DNA of 64,000 bases, from NCBI GenBank assembly GCA_013350335.1, contig CM023541.1, forward strand, positions 63,491,413 through 63,555,412, in the 5' to 3' direction. The stretch is from Chimonanthus salicifolius (taxonomy: Eukaryota; Streptophyta; Magnoliopsida; Laurales; Calycanthaceae). The position numbers and the translations under genes were made by a program. Position 1 is the stretch's first letter, and every line of letters begins with the position of its first letter. Below are positions 1 through 14,400 of the stretch, one piece after another. The notes below the pieces were generated by a model. That model did no database searches. It was not told where the DNA came from and saw only the letters and a list, made by a program, of their open reading frames with translations.

Positions 1-1313
1 TATTTTCACCCAAAACAACGTTTTTTTTTTCAGTTTTTTTTTTTAAATTTCTTTCCACCGTTTTTAAAACATATCGGCCGAGATATCCGATAATAAAACC
101 ATATGGCCGATACATATCGAGTACTAAAACACGATATGTGTCGGCTGATTTTTTCACCCCTATTTTTACACTTATCCAATTTACCTAATACATCAATAGG
201 TTCCTTAAAAGTAAAAAAAACAAACCCCAACATAGCCTATCAAAGATCCTTAATGCTCAAATACACAAATCCTCTAAAAGAACTTAATATTTTTCACAGA
301 AAAGATTGACAAAGTGACTACGAGATTGTTAGAATGAGTCTCACTATCTTAATCTCTAAGACGAAATGACAAATGGTTGTAAGATCATATGGACTATGAG
401 ATTGTTTATATAAGCCATCAAATCATCCCGAGTCTTAGGATCAGGGGTGCAAAAAACACCCCGCCCGATATGCAAATATCGGCCGACATGATTCTCTCTC
501 CTCTTTTGTTTTTTTTTTTCTTTTAATATTGATATTATTTTATTTTTTCTGAATTAAAAAATATAAAAAACTGAAAAAATAAACTATCTTTTAAGAAAAA
601 AATTGAAAACATAAATATCGACTGATATCGACTGATATTTCGACCCGGGCCCATCACCGTTTTGATTTTTTTATATCGGTCATATCGGCCAATAAATATG
701 TTGTACGGCCGATACGTATATTGAATAGCTCTTAAAAATCGACATCTATACCCCTACTTCAAATTCCTCAAGATTTTTTTTCTCTAAATAATGTTGAAAA
801 CATTAGACCTGCTTCTCCCAGGCAAAGATTAAAAAACGGCCAATATGTATGATGAAGGCCATTGCGGCAGTTGCTGGTTTTTGACCTTTAAGAAAAAATC
901 AATTTCGATCAATTTTTGAGTTATTTTTATTAATATTTTAAATTTAAAAAGTTTAAAAACAAATTATACTGAAATATTTTTATCTTTTGGACCATTTTGA
1001 GTTATTATCATTAATTGTTTTCAAATTTCGACAATATATGAAGAATCTAATGTCGATCCGGTTGAGTGCAAAAGTAGGACTCATAAAGTTACTTCAAATA
1101 AAGGACAAAGTTTCAATAATGATGCCGGGAAAGACCAAGTCAATCAAGTCTCTGTTTGGAAATTCTTTTCCAAAGCATGCACATCACTCTATTTGCTTGG
1201 TAAATGTAAGCCAATATTCATGAACCAAACGGTTAAATGAGTGTGAACTATGTTCCACTTGAGATGTAATCGGGCTGTATATTTACAGTCTTTTCATACT
1301 TTAGCTTCAAAAA
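1..1313. other. Repeat-rich DNA downstream of the kinase-like gene
   Basis: No gene is supported here. The stretch is AT-rich. At about 60-130 and 443-753 it holds pieces of a dispersed repeat rich in ATCGGCCGATAT-like palindromes. The second piece opens near AGGGGTG and closes near ACCCCTA, as other copies in the window do. The short open frames have no recognisable domains. The last bases before 1314 would be 3' untranslated sequence of the minus-strand gene. Confidence 0.6.
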
Positions 1314-4300
1314 TCACAGAAGGGCACCGGTCATGAAACGATGGTTCAATACAGCTTCTGCGGTCGGGCGCTGGCGAAAGTCGGGATTTAACATAGCCTG
1401 TAACAATAGAATAAGCAAAGTAAGCTTTGTCTAAGGCAAACAGAGAATCAGATAACAACAGATCAGCTCTACACATAAAGGAGAGCTAATTGCAGTTGTC
1501 AACAACCTGGAGTAGCTCCCAACCAGCACCTATGCCAAGATCCAGAAACTTAACAGCCTCTGACAAGCGATCATCTGCTTCACAGTACCTGGAACACATG
1601 CAGATATACAATACCATATTAAAGCATGTGATGCAGCCCATAGTCATCTCATATAATTCATGCCGTAATGGATTCTATGTAACATGGTGAAATTCAAGGT
1701 CAATGTCAAATCGTGTAATTCCTCCATATATCAAGTAGTTGAAATTTAAAGCAGAATAGAAAGCATACTTCCAACAACTAAACTATGCAGTTAATGCTTT
1801 CATGAGTATATCAAGCATGTGAAATTTGAAGTGCGCAACATGATATTTCAATCAACCATTGAATAATTTTCAATGGTTCTTTCTGTAACAGAATTTTTTG
1901 CATGTTAGAATCCACTTATCTTGGTTAGAAATACCGGTGATGTTCTTGAATGGGGAGGCTTGAAAATCATAAATTTTGGAGCTACAGGTGAGACTTGGAA
2001 TAAATCTGGATTAGTTCCACAACATACAAAATGAAGTTAAATCTTTTCAAGCTTACATTATGAAGTTGAGATAGGCTGGAGTTTGTGCAAGCTGATGAGA
2101 TAGGATAAAACGGGAAGGTGATATCAAGCATCAGCAGAAACAGGATAGGCTGATTCTGTAAGAACTATTTTCATACTAAACATTGCATGTTAATTGAACC
2201 AAGTTTCATGTTGCAACAAGGTTGGTTTCGTCAGACAAGTTCTACTTTATCTGAGTACAACAAAAGATACATTTAGTTAGCAAGACAGTATATTTGGATA
2301 TCGAAAACTTCTATTGAGGCCACAATGCTACACCTTGGATCTGAGAAGATAGACCATCAAGGCATTATGGTTTGAAGTGAGCTTCCTTGATAACAACCAA
2401 CTCCATGACATCCCCTTGGAAAATGAGTAATCCAATGAATCAAGTGGATCCACAAAGTGCATCACTTAAGTAAGCATAATCTCTAGCCAACAGAACTTTG
2501 AATTCGATCTCAAATGTTGTATTGATAATCTCCTAAAAATGTTTTATTTTATTAGTTTTATCATCCAAATTATCAATTACATTGTACGCTGACAAATGTA
2601 AGCATCTAAGGAGCTAGTCTCTCATCTATCCAAGAAAGGGTATTCTCTCAGGCCCAGTAACATATCCTTGACACAAGAAGCAGGACATAGGAATACAAAT
2701 GACCATACTGAACAGATGTACCCATGCAAGTAAACAATAACCTATATAGGCAAGTCAATCCAACTGACTTATCTCGTTAACAAGATTATCATAAACATGT
2801 CAAAAAATATGATAAAAGTACAATACAAGCAAGAAAATAATAAAAGAAAAAGAAAAAGAAACGGGAGCATGTGCCCATTTTCTGAAGTTGCTCGCTACAT
2901 GTTAATGGAAGACTGCAAATCTCAAATGTCGACACATTCATCAAGGGAAGTGCTAGAGGTATCTTCCCACTTTTAAGAAATGTCAGTGAGATTAAAAAGA
3001 GAACAAAAATAAAGGAGGGTTCCAATTTGAGAAAAATCAGAGACCTCAGAAGAAAGAAAAGAAAACCCAGTAGAAAATAATGAGTAATAAAAAGAGAGTC
3101 CCATGACAAGCAACTGATCAGCCTCCGAAGTCAGAATACATGAAATATGATTATTAGTATATAAAAAAGGCTCTTCACAAGTATGAGAAGAGTACATACT
3201 CTCTTGCAGCTTCAAGGTCAAGCCTGAATGTGCTCTCAAAAAGCCGCTGAAAATTCCCATAAAAATAATTAGGCAGTGGAGGCAATGACTATTATGTTCA
3301 CTGATTGAACATCGCATGCAGTTCAAGAACTGTGGGATAAGAACAGTACGAAACAACATAAATTATATAACCCTCAACGAGGACATGCACTGTATCTACA
3401 GAACTTTAGTTTGTACATGTCGGGCTGCTTGATCTGATGATCCCCACCACAAATAGACCATGCTCCAAAAGTAACCAGATTGGACAATCTTTTACCATTT
3501 GATCAACCATCTGCAAGTTGGAAGTTATAAATGCAATCCACATGCAACAAAAATGTCCAAATGGTTGATCAGGATTTCCCACCAGATTGATCTGGACCCC
3601 ATCAGGCCATGGGTTCACCATTTACAAACTCTAGGCATTATGCTATCTTACATCCTTGGGTTGGAGAGTCAACGGGTCATACATATATATTTTCCGAAAA
3701 AAATCAAGGTAAAGCTTACTTGCAATGAGAGGCCATCCATGGTACCAGCTTCACAAAATGGAACAAAAGCCAGGTATGTAAAAAGAAGACCCGCTTCATA
3801 TCTGTATAAAGATTGCAAATAAATGTTTAAAATTTGTAAAGCAGATTTTAATTTAGAATTTTAAGGTATGTAAGTACATTTGCTTGGCTGTAAAATTACA
3901 GCTGATGTGTAAGTGATGGAAGTCAACTTTTTTAAAAGGAAACCATGGCTGTAATGCTTTGTTACAGCCTGATTTACAGCATGATGTTGTAGTTGTTATG
4001 ACAGTCACGACCATGATTTGGTCTGTCTTTCCATGCTTCATTGAGAAGCATTTTGGAATTTTTTATTTATAGTGTCCTTTCCTTTATTTAAACAATGATT
4101 CTCCTCTCTCATTATCTGATTTCTTTTCTTATTAAAAAAAATCCTTACATTTCATTGTTGGACAAATTAGAGGTGTTGGGTTGTGTTCAAAGGCTCTATA
4201 TTGTGCATGCTCACAACGGGAAGTACCTTTCTTTTTTTTTAAAAAAAAAATGGTTCATATATTAATAGATAAAGAGGCAGCAAATGTGCAAATACAAAAA

Positions 4301-7300
4301 GAGAAAGCATATAAAAGCAAGAAACAAAAATAACCAGAAAAGAAACTGTCCACAGAAAGGACCAACACCTTGGGCACTAATGGCTCAAGCAAGATCAACA
4401 CATTCTTTCCAGACATGCAAAATGTATGACATAAATATGTTCCTGAATTCCTGTAAAGAAACAACCCATGATGCACACTTGGTGAGAGCACGTCTTCCAA
4501 GTGTCACACTGGACTCACTAGTACGTTTGAAAAGCCTATTATTGTGTTCCCACCAAAGGCTCCAAATAGTGGCAAATAAAGATAATTGCCACAAGGAAGA
4601 GCACTTAGTCGAGACGGAAGCAATGTCTGAAGCGAAAGACAATCGATGAAGGCATAACCTAGATCACACCAAACTGGTTTAAAACCAAGTACCAAACTTC
4701 AGAAGAGAAGAGACAGTGAATGGGAAAATGAACTCGACTCTTTAGAGGCATGAAGACAAAAAGGACAGACACTCACTAATGTTCTTCCTCTTTTTCGCAG
4801 GTTGTCTTGAGTCAAGATTTTCCTCAAACCTGCAGCCCAAAGGAAACTAATTACCCTTGGAGGAGCTTTGGATGACCAAATCTTGGGATTAACAGTAGCA
4901 GTTCCAGCTGGCAAAAAATTCCAAAGTGTAAAGACTTGATTGAGAACAAACCATTTGTGTCCGGCCACCAAACAAGACTGTCCTAAACAGAAGTACGTAT
5001 CCTATAGGAAGAAATGGAGCGAAGGAGATCCGAGAAGGTATTAGCTTCGGCGTTGGAAAGGTTACGATGAAGAGGAATATCCCACACGACTCGCTCACTA
5101 ATAATGGAGTAAAAATCTGATATGGTCCCATGCGGCCCAAGAGAGAGGCGGCAGAAAGAAGGAAACTGAGAAACCAAAATAGACCTATCACAACAAGAAT
5201 CATTCCAAAACTTAATTCTATCACCTTGCCCAGCATTGAGGGAGGTGCCTTTCTTGAGGATACAACTCTTGAATCCTAAGAAAGATCACTTGATACCTAG
5301 TAACACTTGGATGAAATCCAAAGGGGTGAAATCTGTCTTTAAGACAGAGACATTGTCACAAACCTGAGTCGGTGATTTCTTCTCATTGCCATTAATCCTA
5401 TTTTGTTCTTTCATTAAAACACTGTTAGTTCTATCGTATTTTCTCAGTGTATTTGAGTTAAAATAGTTAGTGCAGGAATCAATATTTCCATGTTTGGCAC
5501 CATAAGCAAGACTTAGAGAAATATTCACACAAAAAGGAAGTGAGTCCAGCTGAAATATCACCCACATATCATCGGATATTCCAAACGCTCTCTTCTCCAT
5601 AGGAGTAAAAGCACCAGCTGCAGTTGCCCTGCGCCATAGTCCCTCAGACAATGCTCCAGAACTTGACTCTGAGGATGAATACCTAAGACCCAGGCAAAAA
5701 CATGAATTAGTCTTTTTTACCTCATATCTATGAATCTACAAATACTTGAATGACAACCTGAATGCAAGCAATTAGCAGAAAATACAAGCTACACTAAGCA
5801 ATAGACTTAAAGACATCACAACTTAAATAAAAAATCATCTTTACATGACTTGAGTTATAACTTGAATGACAGTATGGACACAAGCAGTTAGCATAAGCAA
5901 CAAGCTACACTCAATATTGCATGTAAAGACTCATTGAAATACAAGAATATGACCCACAGCATTCTGCTTAACAGGATAAATGTGACCACTGAGGCCTCGT
6001 AAACTAGTTCAATGCATGCTTCCTGGCTTACAACGTCTTCCTGTTTGAGTTACAGGATCAATGTTGAAAAAGTAAGATGAAGTAACACAACCAAGGATCT
6101 TGATCATGAATCAAATCTCCGAGGACCTTAGCTTGTTGCTACATAAATCCAACTTGGGAGGTTTTTATTGTTGGGTTCCGAATCAATCACTCTCATGAAG
6201 AGAGAACTCGCCTCTAGTTTGTTGACAATAAGATGATTCTTAATGAAGCTGATAGGGACTAGTAGTAAAACTTATTCTTAAATAGTTTGACATGTTCTCC
6301 AGGCTGAAGATAAACCAACAGAAATATGCCATACTGAGATGAACCAGCTCAAGGAACTGGTTGACACTTGTTTTGCAACATGGGCAGCTTCCATGAGTTC
6401 CATCCACACAACTAGGCCACCCTTTCATGCTCATAAGCATAAGGCCCCTCTATGATCAAGTTGTAGAATAGATTGAACAGAAGTAGTCAGCATGGAATAG
6501 TAAATATTGCACACTGGGGGAGGAATCACTTTTGCCGAGTCAGATTAGCTTGCCCATTTACTTCTTATCCACAATCAAATGCAAGACGTCAGTAGTGAAA
6601 ACAATAGAATGACTACCAACCTTACTTTCTACAGTGAGAAGAGAATGATGCAGTATGTTGCAGTGAATGAGAGAAGCCCTCTTGCCTTATTTTTCCATAC
6701 ATAAGGAGCAAACTATTTTGTCCTCCACTTCTTCCCAGAATGATGCTTAATTGTAGTCCACTGGGTTGCTGTCATTATGATGGGGTGTTTTCCTGCCTTT
6801 TCCCAAGAGTGGCTACCATATTTGGCAATCGTGCCTGAGAAAGTTTTCTCCTTGAGAACATTATTTATGCAATCACTTACCTCCTCTTCTCAACCAAACA
6901 AACTGTCATATCTAAAAGAGTGATTTCTTACTGTTCAGGTACCTTAAGAAAGTCCTGACCATCGGTCAAATCTAAAGTGAATAAAATTACCATCGCCAAA
7001 AAAAATATTGGTTAAATTCAAAGTGTGCAATATCTGCCCAAGGATGTTGGTAGTGTTTATCATCTAATTCCATGTAGCTTTTTTGCAGGGGTTATATGGA
7101 TGTCCCATCAGAGGCTTTTTGATATTTTCAGGGCTATGTCATGATTCTGCATTAACTTTTTAGTGCTTAGTGACCTGGAATATTTTTCCAGAAGTAAATA
7201 TAATATGACAGCTTACTTTGCTCTCCATTTTATGTGCTACGTGGAGAAAGATAAACACTAGGAATTTTAGAAATACGCCTAAAACAGTGGATAGTGAACT

Positions 7301-8387
7301 TGTCAAGGTTAAATAGCCTTTGGTTACTTGAGTCTTTGATTACTTGAGCCTTAAAATTTTTTAAGGCATCTCCCATTCAAGTTCACGGTGTTGCTGGGAG
7401 GAATTAATTCATTTTGTCCATTTGTAGTTGATTGGCTTCCACCTCCAAAACTTAGAAGCTTAACTTTGATATGGCACATTGAGAAGAACAGAACTATTAT
7501 GCATGGGAAGTCTTATCCACTCTCATGAGGGCAATGGAGATTCCACTGAAGCTGGTCTTTGCTTGGCTTAAAGGTTTTAACTTGTGTAATTCTTGGTGTG
7601 AGGATAGGTACCTAAAGGGGATTGGTTTTGTACCATCAAATAGGCAACTGCAATCTCAATAGCATTGGTGTCGGTTAGATTAAATTGAAGAAATAAAACA
7701 TCTCATTGGTGTCTTTTTCATTCTTCATGTTCAGGTAAGGACAAGGCCAATAAGTTATTAAATTAGTGATGTAGGCTAGTGTTGAAAAGAACCATAACCC
7801 ACAACATAAATGAAAGAAATTTGCTCCAAAATCTAGGGTTAGTCACTCCAACCCAAGACAAACACTAAAATCGACTACAAAAGAAGAAACATCACTATAA
7901 AACTGTGGGAGATAGGCCAATATGAGCCTAGAATACACAACTAAAAGTGAAAGACTAGAGCAAGCTGTCCTGCTGTTTCTCTGAGAGAAAACAATCAATA
8001 AAATAATCAAAATGTGCCAGTCATTTTGCCTTATGATATTATTGTGTTCAATACAAAACAAGTCCTAGGTTCAATAAAGCCACTAATCCAATCATGAACA
8101 GCAGCTAGTCAAACATGGATGTGAAGCCAGACAACCTACAGTCAAGACAATGTTTCCTGCAGTAAATGCAATATAGCTGAGGAGTTTTAGTCAAACTACT
8201 TAATCTTAAAATGATCAATTTGTTGTTGTTATTTGGTTCCATTATGAGAGGAAGTGAACAGGTGACACAAGCAAGAATGCATGCACTCACACAGACACAT
8301 GTGCACATGCACATGCACATGCACATGCACACACAAGCATACACGCACTTGTGCACATTCACGCATGAGCGCACACAACACACACAA

Positions 8388-8457
<70 letters not shown>

Positions 8458-11400
8458 GGAGAGAGAGAGAGAGAGAGATTTATACCTTATATCAACTGAA
8501 AAGGCTAAATCACGGAGCTGTGCAACTAGGTAACGTGCTTCTCGCTCTGCCATGGTGCTGTCAGTATTGGGACAGAATATTAAAAATATTGCAAGGGGGG
8601 TAAAGCAAGCATCAAAGATAGAAAAGAGAAAAACATGATATCTAAATTTCCAAAGCACTGCCATACTTGAGAACAACAGAAGCAGGTCCTAGACTCTGAT
8701 GCAATCTTTCCCGTTTGTGCATGTAAGCTAAGCCATTTATAGCTCCACAAAGGAGCTTGACAACAAAGATCCGTCTGCGTTTTATCTTTTGTTCCCACTC
8801 AAAAGGATTCCAGAATTTTGGTTCTCCTAGAGCACGGTCCTTCGATATTGCTTCGCTTTTTGCTTTTGCATAGTCTGCTGCACTATATTGGCCATTGTTA
8901 CGAAAAGCAAGCCACTGTAGAGGAGAGTATATTTCAATAGGATTTACTCAAGAAAGACAAAAGAACACGTTAAAGCCAATTGTTGAAATTACCTGCTCTC
9001 CAGTTTTTGTCTCAAAACCACCTAATAGTATCTGAATATTTTGACAAATGTCTTCGGGATCACCCTGCAGTGGATGTGGAGGATTTCATCAATAAGTGAA
9101 TACAGATTTGAAGAAATTCAATAAAAAAAAGAACAATGAGAATCTCTGCAGCACATTGCGAAATTGGGACACTTTGTGCAAGGTCAAAAGAGGATCTCTT
9201 CTACACATTTGCCAACTTAGCATACTTGTGCAAGATCAAGGAGATTATAGATGGCACCTACTATGAGCATGCTTCTGTTATCTTCATCATCATCATCATC
9301 ATCATCAGCCATTTTTCCATCCATCTAGTGTTGGCTTAAATCAGGCAAGTCCACTTGTGACCACAAATGTTTTAAAGAAAATGGATGGCCAAACATACCA
9401 GTATTCCATATTTAGTATATGGATGGTGCAGTCCGACCAATGGTGGACCAGTATATTCAGGTTGAGGGTATGTTCTGAGCTGATCAATAGCCCATATGTC
9501 AGATAATCATAGTGCAGGTAATGTGACAACCCTCCTTGCATTATCTCCACATAAATATGGCAAACTTACACATCTCATATATATAATGAACTGTATTTTG
9601 AAGACAGAATTCATAGTACATGTGAAAAGCACTTTGTGATGAGGATATTGGATAAGTTTGCTCACTTGAAGGAAAACATGAGCATTCAGTTCATTTGCGG
9701 CCATCATATCTGCCTCAATACCACCAGCACGCTGCCCCGGATATACCTTCACAGCTTAACAAAATCTTAGCAAGAATAATGAAGTTCATAAATTCATTAG
9801 AGAGTATGATCTAAGATTGTCATTCGTGAAGCTACAAAATCAATCAGTAGCAGCAAACCAAATTGACAAAAGGATTTACAATCATCCAAATTATAAATGA
9901 GTTGACAAGCATAAGAAAATACATATTTACGTACTTACTATCGAATAGCAGTATTTGGAACAAAAATAACTATACTATATAATCATCTTTCAAAAATATG
10001 TAGTGAGATGACAAAGTACATACATCTTTGTATATTTGTTTTCTCATTGTGATGGTAGTCTATTGACTGTAAACTATAATGCACCCCTAAAATTTAACCA
10101 TCAATTTGGGTCTGGGGAAAAAGCACTATAAAGGGAATCTTGATTAAATAAGTTTGCATGGCACACCACTCTTTAAAGGCCAAGCAGATGGTTTCTGCTA
10201 AAAAAACCAAACTAAACCCAATTTGGGCAGTACCAAACAGGCCGAACTGAACTTCTGTGCTGTAATAACAAGTTATGATCATGATTCCTCTTACAGTATG
10301 CCTCCTTAATATTTTCATTTACTTCAAACAGAGTCTAAGAAACTAGTACATTAAAGCAGGTATTTAAAAAACTCTATCTGATACATATCGGCTGATATAG
10401 CATATTGTTGATACCAGGGGTCGAGATATCGGCCGATATCCGATATATATCAGTGATATATCGCCGATATCGGCCAATATTCATACGCTTTTAAAAAAAA
10501 AAAAAATAAGAGAAAAATATCGACCGATAACGAGATATCGGTCGATATATCGGCCGATACCGAATTTTAAACCCCTAGTTGCGTATTGTTACAGGCGTTT
10601 TTTGGCCAGTACACTGTCTTTTTCTTTAGAAACAATTATAGAAAATAGGAAAAATGAAAAACCTAGTGTGACAATATTTTGGTTTAAAAAAGGTCCTTCT
10701 CGTAGAGTATTAGACCCTTAAGATCTGAAATTTTAATAAGAATGAAGTATGTCCCATATAATTGAAAAATGTCCAAAATTTTCAGAAAATGGAAAACCAA
10801 TATGAGGAAACACCTGGTATGAAATTCACATTCTCTAGTGTCCATAATGGCATGTATCTTCTATTACATTCATGATTATTTAAAAAAAAAAATCTAAATT
10901 TCATGAAATATTGAAAACTTAGAAAAATCACAAAAACACCAAAAAAAAAAAAAATTAAGAAAATCGCACAAACACCTTATAAACTATACCAATCACTTTA
11001 AGATATCTCCATTAAATTCCATAAAACTCAATATCATTTCATTAAATTATTTTCATAAAAAACGGAAAAATCTAGATTATCTTAGAGCAAAAATTCAAAA
11101 AAATGATGAAAATAATAAATGCAAAAGAAAAAAAAGTCGAAATGGAAATTTTATAAAAACTGTGAATGGCCGACACGGGCCCATACAATACAACTATATT
11201 GACTGTATTTATAACTGTACAAATGATACATAATGTATCGTATCATATCAGCCATTTTTTCTACCCATGAGTTGAAGAAAGATCATGGGCCAGATACCTT
11301 AAATATAACTCTAGTTCCTCTTAATGGACCTTGAGCTACTCTGCCTTCATAAAGCCTACAATAAGACTGCAGAAAATATATCAGCAAAAATAGGGTAACA

Positions 11401-14400
11401 AAATTGTGAAAAGACTTATGCGGTTGGGAATGTACCTGATCTTAACATTGCCTTCTCCTACATTTTGAACTCTTAATTGTTCAATGTCTCCTGATGAATC
11501 TCCAAGATATGATTCATCAAATCTCCCAGCACTAGAAAGACCACCTGATTGAAATGACGAATAGCTGCAGGCAGTTGAGAATTTCAAGCTAAATAAGCCA
11601 AAAACAAGAAATTAATTAATAAATATCACATTTTGCGGATGCATCAATGTTTCCCTTTTTTAAGATGATGACATGATTGAACCTACAACATTTATGGTTG
11701 CAACAACTGTGCTACAGGTTCTTGTCACAAATGTGTGTATAGAATTAAAAAAAAAAAACTACACAACAGAAAGCAAACTACATACTCCGTACTGCAAAAG
11801 GGTCACTAAAAGCACGTCCCTAACTTACATTCAGCGAGTTTGGGCAAATCTAGAACCATGATAATTGCAATGTTTCAGTCTCTCAAATTGGTAACTTTGT
11901 AAATGGAAGGCAACAAGTGCTGCAAATTTTGATATTTCATGCTATGAATATAATGCAACGTTAAAATATTGAGAGCAGAGAACTTTAAAAGAAATGCATA
12001 GCTTAGTATTTTATGTTTTAAGTTCTAGCATACGATATAAATCTTGCAATAAAGCTTCCTTTAAAAATAAACTCTCAGCCCGTTAATCATCAGATTATGA
12101 TTCATATTGGTATTATCACAATTCTCAATTTAACCACATTTTATTTCTTCTAAAGTGCATCAAGAGATGAACATTCTTAATAAGCTTCAAAATAATTACC
12201 ATTAGTGGACATCAATTGGAAACAATAGAAAGCATTTGTATTTTGCTTTGCCTATGCAAAATAAGTGGATAGAAACATTTGTATCGTGCTGTTCCACTCA
12301 AGTAAAGTATCATTCCAAATAGGCAGTTCGACTTCCACGTAAGGATCTGTGGTTTCATTTTGCAAATTATAGGGCCTGTTTAGTAGCCCAGAATTCCTTA
12401 GAGGTTGTTCGTCTATATTCTGACGATTTCACAGAAAAAATTATATTTGGGTTTGCTTCATGCCATTCAACAGGTGCCAGATGGAAGCCCAACATTGTTA
12501 TTGCTTATGTCAAAATCTTTATTTTCATTGAAAATGAACAAAGCATTATCTTGATGAGTGAGAAAAACCTTCATTTTTCCCTCATTAAATTTTCCAATCC
12601 CCCTTACAACAACATGACAGGCACACTGACTGGACCAGACAAAGAAGCCCTACATGACACACTAACAAACTGCTACATCGAATTCGAAAGTCCTACAAGG
12701 ACCCCTGCTTTCCTAAAACACACGAACAATAACCTTTATTGATCCAAGTCTTCTATGTCACCAATTACTTCTCTCTGGATACTGATGAGGATCTCATACA
12801 TGTTGTGGAAATTATAATGAGCAGCAAATACTAATTAAGAATAAAGAATGGGCAAGTTGTATTGCCACAATACTGTCTTTTAAATGGTAATTTCCTCACT
12901 ATATGCAGGTGGGCTCGCTGAAAATTGTCTCTAGGATCCAATGTTCTTACTTCTATTCACTGGTTTGCACCCCAATAAACAGATAATCGAATACCCAAAA
13001 CAAATTGAGAAAGATTGAAAATTTAGAACGAGAAAAAGAGAAGGCACTGTTGTTTTTCCTGTACCCATTCAATCATCAGCTCGTCCATTTATAGACGAAA
13101 AACGACAAGAGTCAAATTGCAGACTTCAATGTCTACAATCGTTTTCCCGGTATCCCTCTCCCAAATGGTCAAGTCTATGACTGTTTTCCCAGTTTCTCTT
13201 TGAAACAGTCAAGAAACTTGAATTCTAAAAGATTTACGATAATCCAACTTCAGTTTCGACGAAACCCATTAAAGGAGAGAGTAGTTGAGCTCTGTAATCC
13301 CTCTTTAGTTTCTTCTCATTTTCTTCTTCTTTCTTTGCTTTCTTTTTTTCTTTATTATTATTATTATAAACTATATTTTTATTTTTTTCCCTTCTCTAGC
13401 ACTAGGCAAGAAGGGGCTCCCAAGCAATGGAAGACTCGGGGAAAATGGCGAGTTCAGAGGATATTTATAGATCACACATCCCATCCATTTTTTCTTCAAT
13501 TCCACCCTAGGATAAAAAATTACCAAATAAAATAAAATTTTAAATTGTAGAGAATTTACCTCCAATTTTAAAATTTGAATTTGGCTCCAAACTTTAAAAA
13601 TAAAACATTTAAAAAAAGAATATGGGTTTTGCTAAAAAGGCACCAATTTCAAATTTCAGTTTCAATTTTTTTTGAAAATAGTATGTTAATACATCCCATA
13701 CATAGAAAGTCAGGATGAATCTTCGCCAAAGCATCTGCCACCGCATTTGCAGAGCTTCGTGCACTTGAGAAATCGGCATCGGGGAACTTTGTTCAGTTCT
13801 TTAAGAATCCTGCCCCAAATTGATTTGAGATCCCAAGATCGATGGGCTTTTTCTCCTCTCAGACGTTAAAAAGGATGTATTCCAAGTCTCCCTCAGGGAT
13901 CACATGTCAGGCCTGGAGTTTGATGCACAGCTCAGTACCTTGAGGGAGAGCTAACATTTCAGCATGCACTGGATTGTTACAGTCAAGGGTGGGAGAAGTA
14001 GCTCCATGAACCGGCCCTCTCCAATCTCTGATGACCGCACAATGCCACCCTATTTGTTTGACTCCACGTGAGGGCTGACCTATCAAACTTAAGCTTGAAT
14101 TCTTCCTTATCAGGAGGACTCCACTTCTGCACCATCACTACTTCACTACCCTTTCCGTACATCTAAATGTTTTTTGGCCATCCAAATCCGAGATAATATG
14201 TCCACTAGCTCAGAAGGCTTTTATACACTTTACTCAAAGACTACCAAATCACACTCAATGAGAGATACTAAAGTCATTAACGAGTGAAACTGCATGTGAC
14301 AAATGCCACAGAGAACAACTCAGATTCTCATGTTGTTTTAAAAATAGAGCACTTGGTTAAAGAAGAAGCCCTCTAATTAGCTAGTTACATACTTACATGT

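Noticed and set aside
2789..3359. Minus-strand frames of 106 and 128 codons
   Set aside because: They have no domain and overlap exon 10 of the kinase-like gene in the wrong frames or run into its introns.
8105..8676. Several open frames on both strands across 8105-8676
   Set aside because: They read through microsatellites (IYIYIY, HMHMHM, REREREI). They are repeat artefacts; only the exon at 8557-8486 is real.
10380..10600. Ten-base flanking match (GCATATTGTT / GCGTATTGTT) as target-site duplication of the ATCGGCC element
   Set aside because: The two sequences are not directly adjacent to the AGGGGT/ACCCCT ends, so the match may be chance.
13200..13535. 111-codon plus-strand frame in the kinase gene intron
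   Set aside because: Low-complexity Phe/Leu/Tyr-rich translation with no domain, antisense to the gene. Nearby TTTATAGACG may be an LTR promoter remnant, but no LTR ends were found.
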